A DNA stretch of 6,259 bases from Altererythrobacter sp. (GTDB taxonomy: Bacteria; Pseudomonadota; Alphaproteobacteria; Sphingomonadales; Sphingomonadaceae), in assembly GCA_011524425.1 (NCBI GenBank), contig WTKI01000175.1, forward strand, positions 1 to 6,259. Direction: 5' to 3'. Made by a program: the position numbers and the translations under genes. Shown piece by piece: positions 1 to 6,259 of the stretch. The first letter of the stretch is position 1, and each line of letters starts with the position of its first letter. Below the pieces are notes generated by a model. The model saw nothing but the letters and a program-made list of their open reading frames with translations, was not told where the DNA came from and did not search any database.

Positions 1-2
1 GG

Positions 3-791
3 CTTGCGCAAAATATCGGCGCTCGGGTGGGTGACACGATTACGATCCTTAACCCGCAAGGTCGAACGACGCCTTTCGGGACTATGCCGCGGCAGGTCGG
101 CTATACAGTCGGGGCCATCTTTGAAGTGGGTATCTACGATTATGACAACACGTTTGTCGTGATGCCGATGCGCGATGCGCAAACCTTGCTGTTGCTCGGC
201 AATTCGATTCCGATGATTGAAGTCAAGGTCGATGATCCGGACGAAGTGCGCGAAATCATGGCGCCGATCGAGGAGCGTTTGGCAGGCCGTGCGGTGGTCA
301 ATGACTGGCAGACCATCAACGCTACTTTGTTCGAGGCGCTGCAGGTGGAACGCGTTGCGATGTTCTTCGCGCTCAGCATTATGGTGCTGGTGGCGGCGTT
401 CAATATCCTCTCCAGCCTAGTCATGCTGGTGCGCGCCAAGACACGCGATATTGCGATCATGCGCACCATGGGCGCGACGCGAAAGAGCTTGCTGAAGATT
501 TTCGTGACTACCGGCTTCACAGTTGGCGCAATTGGCACAGTTGCAGGGCTTCTCCTCGGCTTCTTGATTCTCACTTTCCGCCAGCAGATCGTCAGTGCGA
601 TGGAATTTCTATTCGGAGTGGAATTGTGGGATCCCACGATCCGCTTCCTGAATACCTTGCCATCGCGCACAGATCCGGCAGAGGTCGTAGGGATTGTCGC
701 ACTTGCATTGATCCTCAGCTTCCTTGCGACGCTCTATCCCGCGCTTAAAGCGTCGAACACGGACCCGGTTCAGGTGCTCCGCTATGAGTGA
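3..791 (+). CDS. lolC: Lipoprotein-releasing ABC transporter permease (LolC/LolE family), 3' part
   Basis: This is the inner-membrane permease of the Lol system, which with LolD extracts outer-membrane lipoproteins from the inner membrane and passes them to the carrier LolA. The start codon lies outside the window; 262 C-terminal residues are visible. The first part is the end of the periplasmic domain, with family-typical stretches such as [24 protein letters not shown] and [13 protein letters not shown]. Three hydrophobic segments follow, at about visible residues 118-141, 164-193 and 228-248, forming the FtsX domain. A charged cytoplasmic loop ([17 protein letters not shown]) sits between the first two. 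The end, [18 protein letters not shown], is the usual C-terminus of LolC/E proteins. The gene overlaps lolD by 8 bases, confirming the pairing. LolC, LolE and the hybrid LolF type cannot be told apart without the N-terminus; many alphaproteobacteria have a single permease, so the symbol is provisional. Confidence 0.93.
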   Translation, partial: LAQNIGARVGDTITILNPQGRTTPFGTMPRQVGYTVGAIFEVGIYDYDNTFVVMPMRDAQTLLLLGNSIPMIEVKVDDPDEVREIMAPIEERLAGRAVVNDWQTINATLFEALQVERVAMFFALSIMVLVAAFNILSSLVMLVRAKTRDIAIMRTMGATRKSLLKIFVTTGFTVGAIGTVAGLLLGFLILTFRQQIVSAMEFLFGVELWDPTIRFLNTLPSRTDPAEVVGIVALALILSFLATLYPALKASNTDPVQVLRYE

Positions 792-1470
792 TCCCGTATC
801 AACGCCTGTCGCAGCGCTGACCGATTTGAGGCGCAGTTTTACTCAAGGCACAACGACCATCGAAGTCCTGCGCGGCGCGAATCTCAAGATCATGCCGGGC
901 GAGATTGTCGCGCTGCTTGGGCCATCGGGTTCTGGCAAATCCACCCTGCTGCAAGCGGTGGGTCTGCTTGAAGGTGGGTTCTCTGGTCAGATTGAGATCG
1001 GCGGCGTCGGCGCCAGTGCGCTGGGTGCGACTGAGCGCACGGCATTGCGGCGCGAAAATCTCGGCTTCGTCTATCAGTTCCACCACCTGCTGCCGGACTT
1101 CAACGCGCGTGAGAATGTGGTCATGCCGCAAATGATTGCTGGCCTAAGCCAAGGTGAGGCGGACGGCAGGGCAGTGGAGCTGTTGTCATCGCTTGGCCTT
1201 TCTGAACGGCTCAATCACCGTCCCAGCGAACTGTCTGGCGGCGAGCAGCAGCGGGTTGCAGTCGCGCGAGCTTTAGCAAACCGTCCACGCTTGGTGCTCG
1301 CGGACGAACCGACCGGCAATCTGGATGAAAGCACCTCTGAACGGGTCCTAGATCAGTTTCTGGCCTTGGTTCGAGGCGAAGGCAGTGCAGCACTGGTTGC
1401 AACACATAATGAGCGTTTGGCAGCCAAGATGGACCGGATCGTACGATTGCACGATGGAGTGCTGGAATAG
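784..1470 (+). CDS. lolD: Lipoprotein-releasing ABC transporter ATP-binding protein LolD
   Basis: This is the cytoplasmic ATPase that powers lipoprotein release by the Lol permease. The 228-residue product has every ABC nucleotide-binding motif in order: Walker [10 protein letters not shown] at 46-54, Q-loop Gln98 in VYQFHHLLP, signature [15 protein letters not shown] at 150-164, Walker B LVLADE at 170-175 followed by PTGNLD, and switch His208 in ATHNE. The [15 protein letters not shown] stretch is characteristic of LolD within the MacB/LolD group. I chose ATG 784, which lies in the sequence ATGAGTGA and overlaps the permease stop (789-791), the usual arrangement for translational coupling. 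The in-frame ATG at 724 would add 20 arginine-rich residues read out of frame from the permease gene and is rejected. The length is normal. MacB-type export ATPases are the main alternative, but the neighbouring permease argues for Lol. Confidence 0.96.
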   Translation: MSDPVSTPVAALTDLRRSFTQGTTTIEVLRGANLKIMPGEIVALLGPSGSGKSTLLQAVGLLEGGFSGQIEIGGVGASALGATERTALRRENLGFVYQFHHLLPDFNARENVVMPQMIAGLSQGEADGRAVELLSSLGLSERLNHRPSELSGGEQQRVAVARALANRPRLVLADEPTGNLDESTSERVLDQFLALVRGEGSAALVATHNERLAAKMDRIVRLHDGVLE

Positions 1471-1537
1471 CCGCACACACTCGTCGGCATTTGTTTGCAG
1501 TAGATCGAATAAGACACGCGTTTTGTGGAACCAGTGT

Positions 1538-1554
1538 TGGTGCCACACGCACCA
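1538..1554 (+). repeat. Small inverted repeat after lolD
   Basis: TGGTGC (1538-1543) and GCACCA (1549-1554) are perfect inverted arms around a 5-base loop (CACAC). Further pairing outward needs G-U wobbles. No T-run follows, so this is not a convincing intrinsic terminator. A short direct repeat, CCAGTG, also occurs at 1531-1536 and 1552-1557. It may be a weak RNA hairpin between lolD and the next gene, or chance. Confidence 0.35.
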
Positions 1555-1567
1555 GTGCCATCCCCGG

Positions 1568-1580
1568 GCTTCGTCGAAGC
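1568..1580 (+). repeat. Palindrome just before the DUF1579-like start
   Basis: GCTTCG and CGAAGC flank a single T, giving a 13-base palindrome that ends two bases before ATG 1583. As RNA it could fold into a 5-bp stem with a GUC loop. It contains GAAG, the only purine-rich stretch just upstream of that ATG, so a folded hairpin would hide the initiation region. It could be a protein-binding site, an RNA hairpin affecting translation, or chance. Confidence 0.4.
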
Positions 1581-1582
1581 AG

Positions 1583-2116
1583 ATGAAGGATGTTGCCGTG
1601 TTGTCTCTTGTGTATGGGCTAGCCGCTTATCAGCTCGCCAGCGTGGAAGTACCCCTCAAACCGCACAAACCGTGCGCGACCGAACAGCATGCTGCGTTTG
1701 ACTTTTGGGTGGGCGAGTGGAGCGTTGCCCCGAATGGCACCAGTCAGACTGGCACATATAGCACGATCGAGCGGACTTCATCTGGCTGTGTGATCACAGA
1801 GCATTGGCAACCTGCCAGTGGGCGCAATGGGAACAGCATTTCCTTCTTCAATCCAAATACACAGCGATGGGAGCAAATATGGGTCGGCAGTGACGGAAAC
1901 CGCGTCGACTTTGCAGGCGGTCTTGTCGATGGAAAGATGGTTTTGGTGGGGTATTGGACGGGATCAGGACCCAACGGCGAAGACGTGCTGACACGTATGA
2001 CATATTCCACGCTTCAAGACGGAAAAGTGCGGCAGCTGGGTGAGGGGTCGACGGATCATGGCATTTCATGGCAAACCTCCTTTGACCTGATCTACACGCC
2101 GAAGGATACAGAATGA
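1583..2116 (+). CDS. Probable exported DUF1579-like protein (FDFWVGEW family)
   Basis: The product is about 177 residues with no known enzymatic function. A hydrophobic N-terminus (VAVLSLVYGLAAYQLA) resembles a signal peptide, though the n-region is weak (one Lys, one Asp). The mature part starts around KPCATEQHAAFDFWVGEWSV, the hallmark of DUF1579-like proteins. It continues with repeated Trp/Gly-rich strands (GCVITEHW, RWEQIWVGSDGN, GKMVLVGYW, GKVRQLGEGSTDHGISW) that suggest a lipocalin-like beta barrel. Cysteines in KPCA and SGCV could form a disulfide, which fits a periplasmic location. The start is uncertain: ATG 1583 has little Shine-Dalgarno sequence, whereas GTG 1598 has GAAGGA (1585-1590) seven bases upstream. 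The frame is open further back into lolD, but that translation is Arg/Cys/His-rich and does not look coding. The stop overlaps the gpx start (ATGA, 2113-2116), so the two are probably translated together. Confidence 0.82.
   Translation: MKDVAVLSLVYGLAAYQLASVEVPLKPHKPCATEQHAAFDFWVGEWSVAPNGTSQTGTYSTIERTSSGCVITEHWQPASGRNGNSISFFNPNTQRWEQIWVGSDGNRVDFAGGLVDGKMVLVGYWTGSGPNGEDVLTRMTYSTLQDGKVRQLGEGSTDHGISWQTSFDLIYTPKDTE
2101..2106 (+). promoter_or_regulatory. Ribosome binding site of gpx
   Basis: GAAGGA lies six bases before ATG 2113, inside the last codons of the upstream gene. It supports the chosen gpx start and shows that gpx can be initiated by ribosomes finishing the previous gene as well as independently. 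Confidence 0.7.
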
Positions 2117-2592
2117 CGACGATCGCTGACTTCAAAGTTACAACCTATCGGGGGGAAGAACTCGATTTAGCAGACAAGCAAGGCAAGGTTCTGTTGGTCG
2201 TAAATACCGCAAGCAAATGCGGGTTCACGCCGCAATATGATGGTTTGGAAAAGCTCTTTCAGCAGTTCAAGGACAAGGATTTTGAAGTCTTGGGCTTTCC
2301 CTGCAACCAGTTCGGAGCGCAGGAGCCGGGCGATGCGGATGAGATCGCTGAGTTTTGCAAGGTCAATTTTGGAGTGACATTCCCGCTGATGCAGAAGATT
2401 GACGTCAATGGGCCAGACGCCTCGCCGCTGTTTGACTGGATGAAAGGCGAAGCCAAAGGGCTGATGGGCTCTACCGGGATCAAATGGAATTTCACAAAGT
2501 TCCTGATCAACCGGGACGGCGAGGTTGTGAAGCGTTATGCACCGCAAGATACGCCTGCACGCATTGCCAAGGACATTGAGAATATTTTGTAA
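2113..2592 (+). CDS. gpx: Glutathione peroxidase family protein (probably thioredoxin-type)
   Basis: This is a 159-residue, full-length, probably cytoplasmic peroxidase that reduces H2O2 or organic hydroperoxides at a cysteine; no signal peptide is visible. Family motifs are VVNTASKCGFTPQY with peroxidatic Cys36, GFPCNQFGAQEPG with Cys64 and Gln70, and KWNFTKFLI with Trp125 and Asn126. By alignment with animal GPx1, Cys36, Gln70, Trp125 and Asn126 form the catalytic tetrad, with Cys in place of selenocysteine. Cys82 in EFCKVNFGVTFP sits where plant and insect 2-Cys enzymes carry the resolving cysteine. Thioredoxin is therefore a more likely reductant than glutathione, though this is inferred from position only. 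E. coli BtuE has the same layout. The start is supported by GAAGGA at 2101-2106 and overlaps the preceding stop. The bsaA/btuE naming is also used for this family. Confidence 0.96.
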   Translation: MTTIADFKVTTYRGEELDLADKQGKVLLVVNTASKCGFTPQYDGLEKLFQQFKDKDFEVLGFPCNQFGAQEPGDADEIAEFCKVNFGVTFPLMQKIDVNGPDASPLFDWMKGEAKGLMGSTGIKWNFTKFLINRDGEVVKRYAPQDTPARIAKDIENIL

Positions 2593-2605
2593 GCGCCGAG
2601 CTGTG

Positions 2606-2896
2606 TTATTTCCAATGCCAGCGTAGCGGTTTGGTCGATTGTCTAACTAGGGTGCCCTTAGCCTCTTGATCGAGCTGAACTGTCTTGGCCCACCAACCGG
2701 ACGTCTTGCCACCTGGGAACAGAGCATCGCTGAGATGCGGTTTAACCGCGTCGCGGGTCTCTGCTTGTGTTAAGCCGGGTGCGCCCTTGGGCAGTGCCTT
2801 TTTGAAGGCTTGAAGCATGTCTTCGTATTTCGCAGCGTTAACGCGGGTTGTCCGACCCGGCGTGTTTACGTTTTCCACTTCGATCATGTCCGCCAT
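2606..2896 (-). CDS. Small DUF6958-like protein with winged-helix-like C-terminus
   Basis: The product is 96 residues of unknown function. It begins MADMIEVENVNTPGRTTRV, continues with a Lys/Ala-rich helix (AAKYEDMLQAFKKALPKG), then GLTQAETRDAVKPHL, LFPGGKTSGWWAKTVQLD and ends VRQSTKPLRWHWK. From memory this pattern matches the family named DUF6958; I cannot confirm it here. Two helices followed by a basic, Trp/Arg-rich tail (helix, helix, LDQEAKG, R..KPLRW) resemble a winged helix, which hints at nucleic-acid binding but is inference. No signal peptide or membrane segment is seen. ATG at 2896 is preceded by AAGGGAG seven bases upstream; the later Met at residue 4 lacks such a site. The gene is divergent from dnaE and convergent with gpx, with only 13 bases between stops, so it is probably transcribed alone. 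Confidence 0.85.
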   Translation of the reverse strand: MADMIEVENVNTPGRTTRVNAAKYEDMLQAFKKALPKGAPGLTQAETRDAVKPHLSDALFPGGKTSGWWAKTVQLDQEAKGTLVRQSTKPLRWHWK

Positions 2897-2903
2897 GCGC
2901 GAA

Positions 2904-2910
2904 CTCCCTT
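2904..2910 (-). promoter_or_regulatory. Ribosome binding site of the DUF6958-like gene
   Basis: On the minus strand this reads AAGGGAG, seven bases before ATG 2896. It is the clearest Shine-Dalgarno sequence in the window and fixes the start of the small gene. Confidence 0.7.
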
Positions 2911-2990
2911 TCCGATGCCATCAGCCCTAATCCGGGTTTATGCGTCCCTTATCCCCAATCGTGCATGTTCGGCTCTTGAATGACAACCTT

Positions 2991-3003
2991 ACGTTTGTAA
3001 CGT
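2991..3003. repeat. 13-base palindrome just upstream of dnaE
   Basis: ACGTT (2991-2995) and AACGT (2999-3003) are perfect inverted arms around TGT. An overlapping alternative pairing is TTAC/GTAA (2990-2993, 2998-3001 with one offset). It ends seven bases before ATG 3011, where a Shine-Dalgarno would be expected and none is seen. It could be an operator half-site pair or chance. Confidence 0.35.
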
Positions 3004-3010
3004 GTCGGTC

Positions 3011-6000
3011 ATGGCTTTCGCTCCGTTCGTTCCTTTAAGAGTGCTGTCCTCTTATTCGATGCTCGAAGGGGCGATTGATCCTAAAGGCATTGCCAAACTC
3101 GCCAAAGAACGGGGCTTTCCGGCGATAGCCATTTGCGACCGCAATGGTCTTTACGGCGCAGTCATGTTTGCGAAGGCGTGCAAAGATGAAGGGGTTCAGC
3201 CCATCATTGGGACATTGCTGGGCGTTGCAAGAGAGGCGCGTGAAGGCGCCGATCAAGTTCAAGTCGATTACTTGCCCCTGCTGGCTCAGGACGAAGAAGG
3301 CTACGACAATCTGTGTCATTTGGTCAGCAAAGCCCATTTGGAGCGGCCACTAGAGCATGAGCCGCATGTAGAGGTGGATGACTTAAATGGATTTACCGAC
3401 GGGCTAATCGCGTTTTCAGGAGCTGGCGAGGGCGCTCTCACACGGTTGCTGGCCGAAGGGCAAAGCTCACATGCAGAGCCTTTGTGTGACGCGTTGGAGG
3501 CGCTCTTTCCTGGCCGATTCTATGTCGAGCTAGCGCGCAATGGCGATCCGGTCTGCGAGCGAGCGGAAGAAGCGCTGATCGAGCTTGCCTATGCGCGTGA
3601 TTTGCCTTTGGTCGCGAGCAATCCTGCCAATTTTGGCGAGCCGCATATGCATAAAGCCCATGATGCGATGCTGTGTATTGCGGGTTCGACCCATGTCGAG
3701 GCAGAGGATCGCAAGCATTCCAACAAGCAGGCGTTTGTTAAGTCTGCACCGATGATGCAGGAAATCTTTGCCGATTTGCCTGAAGCGTTGTCTAACACAC
3801 TCGTGGTGGCGCAGCGTTGTGCCTACGCGCCGCCTTACCGAGACCCGATCCTGCCCAGCCTTGCCGGCGATCTGGAAGGCGAAGCCAAGATGCTTGCTGA
3901 CGATGCGCGCAAAGGGTTGGAAGCGCGGCTTGAGCCTTATGGCGAACTCTCTGACGATGAACGCAAAGTCTATTTCGACCGGCTCGATTACGAGGTCGAG
4001 ATCATCGTCAAAATGGGGTTTCCCGGATATTTCCTGATCGTTGCCGACTTCATCCAATGGGCGAAAGAGCAAGGCATACCGGTGGGACCAGGCCGTGGTT
4101 CGGGTGCTGGCTCGATCGTGGCATGGGCGCTCACAATTACAGACCTTGATCCAATCAGGCTTGGCTTGCTGTTCGAACGGTTCTTGAACCCTGAACGTGT
4201 GTCCATGCCTGACTTTGATATCGACTTCTGCGAAACGCGGCGCGGTGAAGTGATCCGTTATGTGCAGCAGAAATACGGGCATGATCATGTCGCGCAGATC
4301 ATCACATTCGGTAAGCTCAAAGCGCGCGCTGTGCTGCGCGATTGCGGGCGCATTTTGCAAATGAGTTATGGCCATGTGGACCGGCTGTGCAAGATGGTTC
4401 CGAACCACCCAACCGATCCTTGGACATTGCCGCGCGCGCTCAACGGCGCAGCCGATTTCAAGCGCGAATATGACAATGACAACGAGGTAAAACGGCTCGT
4501 CGATCTGGCACTCCAGCTGGAAGGTATGCCGCGCAATTCCTCCACCCATGCGGCAGGCGTTGTGATCGGAGACAGGCCGCTGGCAAAGCTGGTGCCGCTA
4601 TACCGCGATCCGCGTTCGGACATGCCGGTGACGCAATTCGACATGAAGCATGTCGAAAGCTCTGGCCTAGTGAAATTTGACTTCCTTGGCCTGAAAACCC
4701 TGTCGGTTTTGCGCAAAGCCGTGGACCTGTTGGCGCTGCGAGGTATCGAAATCGATCTGGGCGCGCTCGAATGGGATGACCCGGCGGTCTATGACTTGCT
4801 CAAGTCAGGCAATACAGTAGGCGTCTTCCAGCTGGAATCGGAAGGCATGCGGCGCACGCTGACAGCGGTTAAACCGACCAAGTTCGAAGACATTATCGCG
4901 CTTGTTTCGCTCTATCGCCCGGGTCCAATGGAAAACATCCCGCTGTTCGGGCAGCGTAAGGCAGGCGACGTGCCGATTGAATACCCGCACGAGAAGCTGG
5001 AAGGCATTCTCGAAGAGACATACGGCATTTTTGTCTATCAAGAGCAGGTCATGCAGGCAGCCCAAATTCTTGCTGGCTACTCGCTTGGCGATGCAGATCT
5101 GTTGCGCCGCGCAATGGGTAAAAAGGTCCAGGCTGAAATGGATGCGCAGCGCCAACGGTTTGTCGATGGCTGCGGCGAAGTCTCTGGTATTGACGCGCAA
5201 AAAGCGAACGAATTGTTCGACTTGATCGACAAATTTGCTGGCTATGGTTTCAACAAGTCACACGCAGCTGCTTACGCTTTGCTCGCCTATCAAACCGCTT
5301 GGCTGAAGGCGCATTATCCGGAAGAATTCTATGCGGCTTCGATGTGCTTCGACATGCACCAGTCAGAGAAACTGGCAGTGTTTGTGGATGACGCGCGGCG
5401 TTACCCCAAGGGCGAGAGTGGAATTGCCATTCTGCCGCCGTGCATCAACCATTCCGAAGCCAAATTCACCGTCGAAACGACAGATGACGGTGTGGCTGTG
5501 CGTTATGCGCTTGCCGGAATTCGCAATGTGGGTGACAAGGCCATGGACGCGATTGTGGCAGAGCGCGAGGGCAGCGGGCCCTTTGCTGACCTGAAAGATC
5601 TGTTCGAGCGCATGCCCAAAGGTGCGATGAATTCGCGCCAGCTTGAAGGATTGGCAGCCGCTGGCGCTCTCGATTGCCTCGAGCCGGATCGGGCCAAGGT
5701 TTTCGGCAATGTCGACATGCTGCTTGCTGTTGCCGATGCAGCTGAGCGCGAGCGTACCAGCGGGCAAGGCGGCTTGTTTGGCGGCGAGGATGACGCGGCA
5801 GATACGCTGCGCTTAGCGGAGGTTGAACCCTGGTCACGTCCTGAAATGATGGCGAAAGAACGTGAGAATTTCGGCTTCTATTTCTCTGCGCATCCCGTGC
5901 AACAGCATTGGCAGACGGCCAGCGCCAACGGAGCCCGGACGTATCAGAGCCTGATGGATGCAGGAGCGCCCACAGGAGGCCGGTCGACGGCTGTTATGGC

Positions 6001-6259
6001 AGCGATGGTCGAAGGCATGAGCAAGGGCCGGACAAAGCGTGGCGCGGAATTTGCGCGTGTCGATTTCTCTGACCACACCGGACAGTTCCGCTCCGCCTGT
6101 TTTGAGGAATCGCTGGTTTCCAAATTCGAACAATGGGCCGCAGATGCGACAAGTGTTCTCTTGCAAGTGGAGCTTGATAGCCCGAGCCCTGATGAACCGC
6201 CGCGCATTACAGTGCGCGGAGCAAGGCCGCTGGAAGAGGTTAAAGGCAGCACCCGGATG
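3011..6259 (+). CDS. dnaE: DNA polymerase III subunit alpha (DnaE), 3' end beyond window
   Basis: This is the catalytic subunit of the replicative polymerase, which synthesises DNA with the epsilon proofreader, the beta clamp and the clamp loader. 1083 codons are visible without interruption; E. coli DnaE has 1160, so the C-terminal tau-binding end is outside. Domains in order: PHP domain (about 1-270), palm with GPGRGSGAGS at 359-368 and catalytic Asp401 and Asp403 in MPDFDIDF, third catalytic Asp557 in VKFDFLGL, fingers region with YQEQVM and GYGFNKSHAAAYA (744-756), helix-hairpin-helix around LAGIRNVG (834-841), beta-clamp motif QGGLF at 919-923, and an OB fold from about 992. The PHP metal ligands are mostly replaced, so that domain is probably not a nuclease. 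ATG 3011 gives MAFAPFVPLRV, like related proteins; GTG 3002 would add three residues, and neither has a clear Shine-Dalgarno. The in-frame stop at 2981-2983 bounds the start. Confidence 0.98.
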   Translation, partial: MAFAPFVPLRVLSSYSMLEGAIDPKGIAKLAKERGFPAIAICDRNGLYGAVMFAKACKDEGVQPIIGTLLGVAREAREGADQVQVDYLPLLAQDEEGYDNLCHLVSKAHLERPLEHEPHVEVDDLNGFTDGLIAFSGAGEGALTRLLAEGQSSHAEPLCDALEALFPGRFYVELARNGDPVCERAEEALIELAYARDLPLVASNPANFGEPHMHKAHDAMLCIAGSTHVEAEDRKHSNKQAFVKSAPMMQEIFADLPEALSNTLVVAQRCAYAPPYRDPILPSLAGDLEGEAKMLADDARKGLEARLEPYGELSDDERKVYFDRLDYEVEIIVKMGFPGYFLIVADFIQWAKEQGIPVGPGRGSGAGSIVAWALTITDLDPIRLGLLFERFLNPERVSMPDFDIDFCETRRGEVIRYVQQKYGHDHVAQIITFGKLKARAVLRDCGRILQMSYGHVDRLCKMVPNHPTDPWTLPRALNGAADFKREYDNDNEVKRLVDLALQLEGMPRNSSTHAAGVVIGDRPLAKLVPLYRDPRSDMPVTQFDMKHVESSGLVKFDFLGLKTLSVLRKAVDLLALRGIEIDLGALEWDDPAVYDLLKSGNTVGVFQLESEGMRRTLTAVKPTKFEDIIALVSLYRPGPMENIPLFGQRKAGDVPIEYPHEKLEGILEETYGIFVYQEQVMQAAQILAGYSLGDADLLRRAMGKKVQAEMDAQRQRFVDGCGEVSGIDAQKANELFDLIDKFAGYGFNKSHAAAYALLAYQTAWLKAHYPEEFYAASMCFDMHQSEKLAVFVDDARRYPKGESGIAILPPCINHSEAKFTVETTDDGVAVRYALAGIRNVGDKAMDAIVAEREGSGPFADLKDLFERMPKGAMNSRQLEGLAAAGALDCLEPDRAKVFGNVDMLLAVADAAERERTSGQGGLFGGEDDAADTLRLAEVEPWSRPEMMAKERENFGFYFSAHPVQQHWQTASANGARTYQSLMDAGAPTGGRSTAVMAAMVEGMSKGRTKRGAEFARVDFSDHTGQFRSACFEESLVSKFEQWAADATSVLLQVELDSPSPDEPPRITVRGARPLEEVKGSTRM

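Larger units (their letters stand above)
2897..3010. promoter_or_regulatory. Divergent spacer between the DUF6958-like gene and dnaE
   Basis: This 114-base spacer must hold the promoter of the minus-strand gene and may hold that of dnaE, since both genes start outward from it. I find no convincing -35/-10 pair for either direction. On the minus strand a TTGTCA (complement of 2982-2987) is the best -35-like hexamer but has only a poor partner 17 bases on. The dnaE-proximal end carries a small palindrome, and the other end carries the Shine-Dalgarno of the small gene. Confidence 0.5.

Noticed and set aside
724..783. Upstream ATG for lolD adding 20 residues
   Set aside because: The extra residues are out-of-frame readings of the permease C-terminus, and LolD proteins normally begin near the ATG at 784.
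1538..1560. Intrinsic terminator for the lol operon
   Set aside because: The stem is only six perfect pairs and no T-run follows it.
1385..1582. N-terminal extension of the DUF1579-like gene back into lolD
   Set aside because: The frame is open, but the added residues are Cys/Trp/His/Arg-rich, overlap the lolD 3' end in another frame, and would bury the likely signal peptide.
2966..2980. GTTC-N7-GAAT as a possible alphaproteobacterial LexA (SOS) box before dnaE
   Set aside because: The alphaproteobacterial box is a direct repeat GTTC-N7-GTTC; the second half here does not match, so there is no support.
3530..4549. Long (339-codon) open frame on the minus strand inside dnaE
   Set aside because: It lies fully antisense to a certain dnaE reading frame, its translation is rich in Arg/His/Cys without a recognisable family, and such frames arise commonly opposite GC-rich genes.
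1..6259. Mobile element, CRISPR array, defence system or phage island
   Set aside because: No transposase, integrase, regularly spaced repeats, tRNA edge or defence domains are visible; all six genes belong to housekeeping or conserved small families and have similar composition.

Overview
The window looks like ordinary chromosomal housekeeping DNA from an alphaproteobacterium, most likely a sphingomonad or Erythrobacter-like organism. That reading rests on moderately high GC, the style of the DnaE protein, and an FtsX-type Lol permease followed directly by LolD. The placement comes from recalled family resemblance, not from a search.

Layout, left to right. (1) The 3' part of a lipoprotein-releasing ABC transporter permease (LolC/E family) enters from the left edge. 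It overlaps the complete ATPase gene lolD by 8 bases. (2) After a 112-base gap holding two small inverted repeats comes a gene for a probably exported protein with an FDFWVGEW motif (DUF1579-like). Its stop overlaps the start of a glutathione peroxidase gene in an ATGA junction. These first four genes all read rightward. (3) A small gene on the minus strand (DUF6958-like, winged-helix-like C-terminus) converges on the peroxidase gene, with only 13 bases between the two stops. (4) A 114-base divergent spacer separates it from dnaE, the replicative DNA polymerase III alpha subunit. dnaE fills the rest of the window and runs off the right edge after 1083 codons, which is most of the gene.

How the genes work together. 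The Lol permease and LolD form one machine that extracts lipoproteins from the inner membrane. The DUF1579-like gene and gpx are probably co-translated, and gpx is predicted to detoxify peroxides using a thiol reductant. dnaE is the replicative polymerase and is probably transcribed separately. I see no tRNA, rRNA, CRISPR array, insertion sequence, phage gene or defence system.

No clearly new system is visible. The points most worth a second look are the heavily degraded metal site of the DnaE PHP domain, the DUF6958-like protein, the tight DUF1579-like/gpx pair with an uncertain start, and small palindromes just upstream of two start codons.
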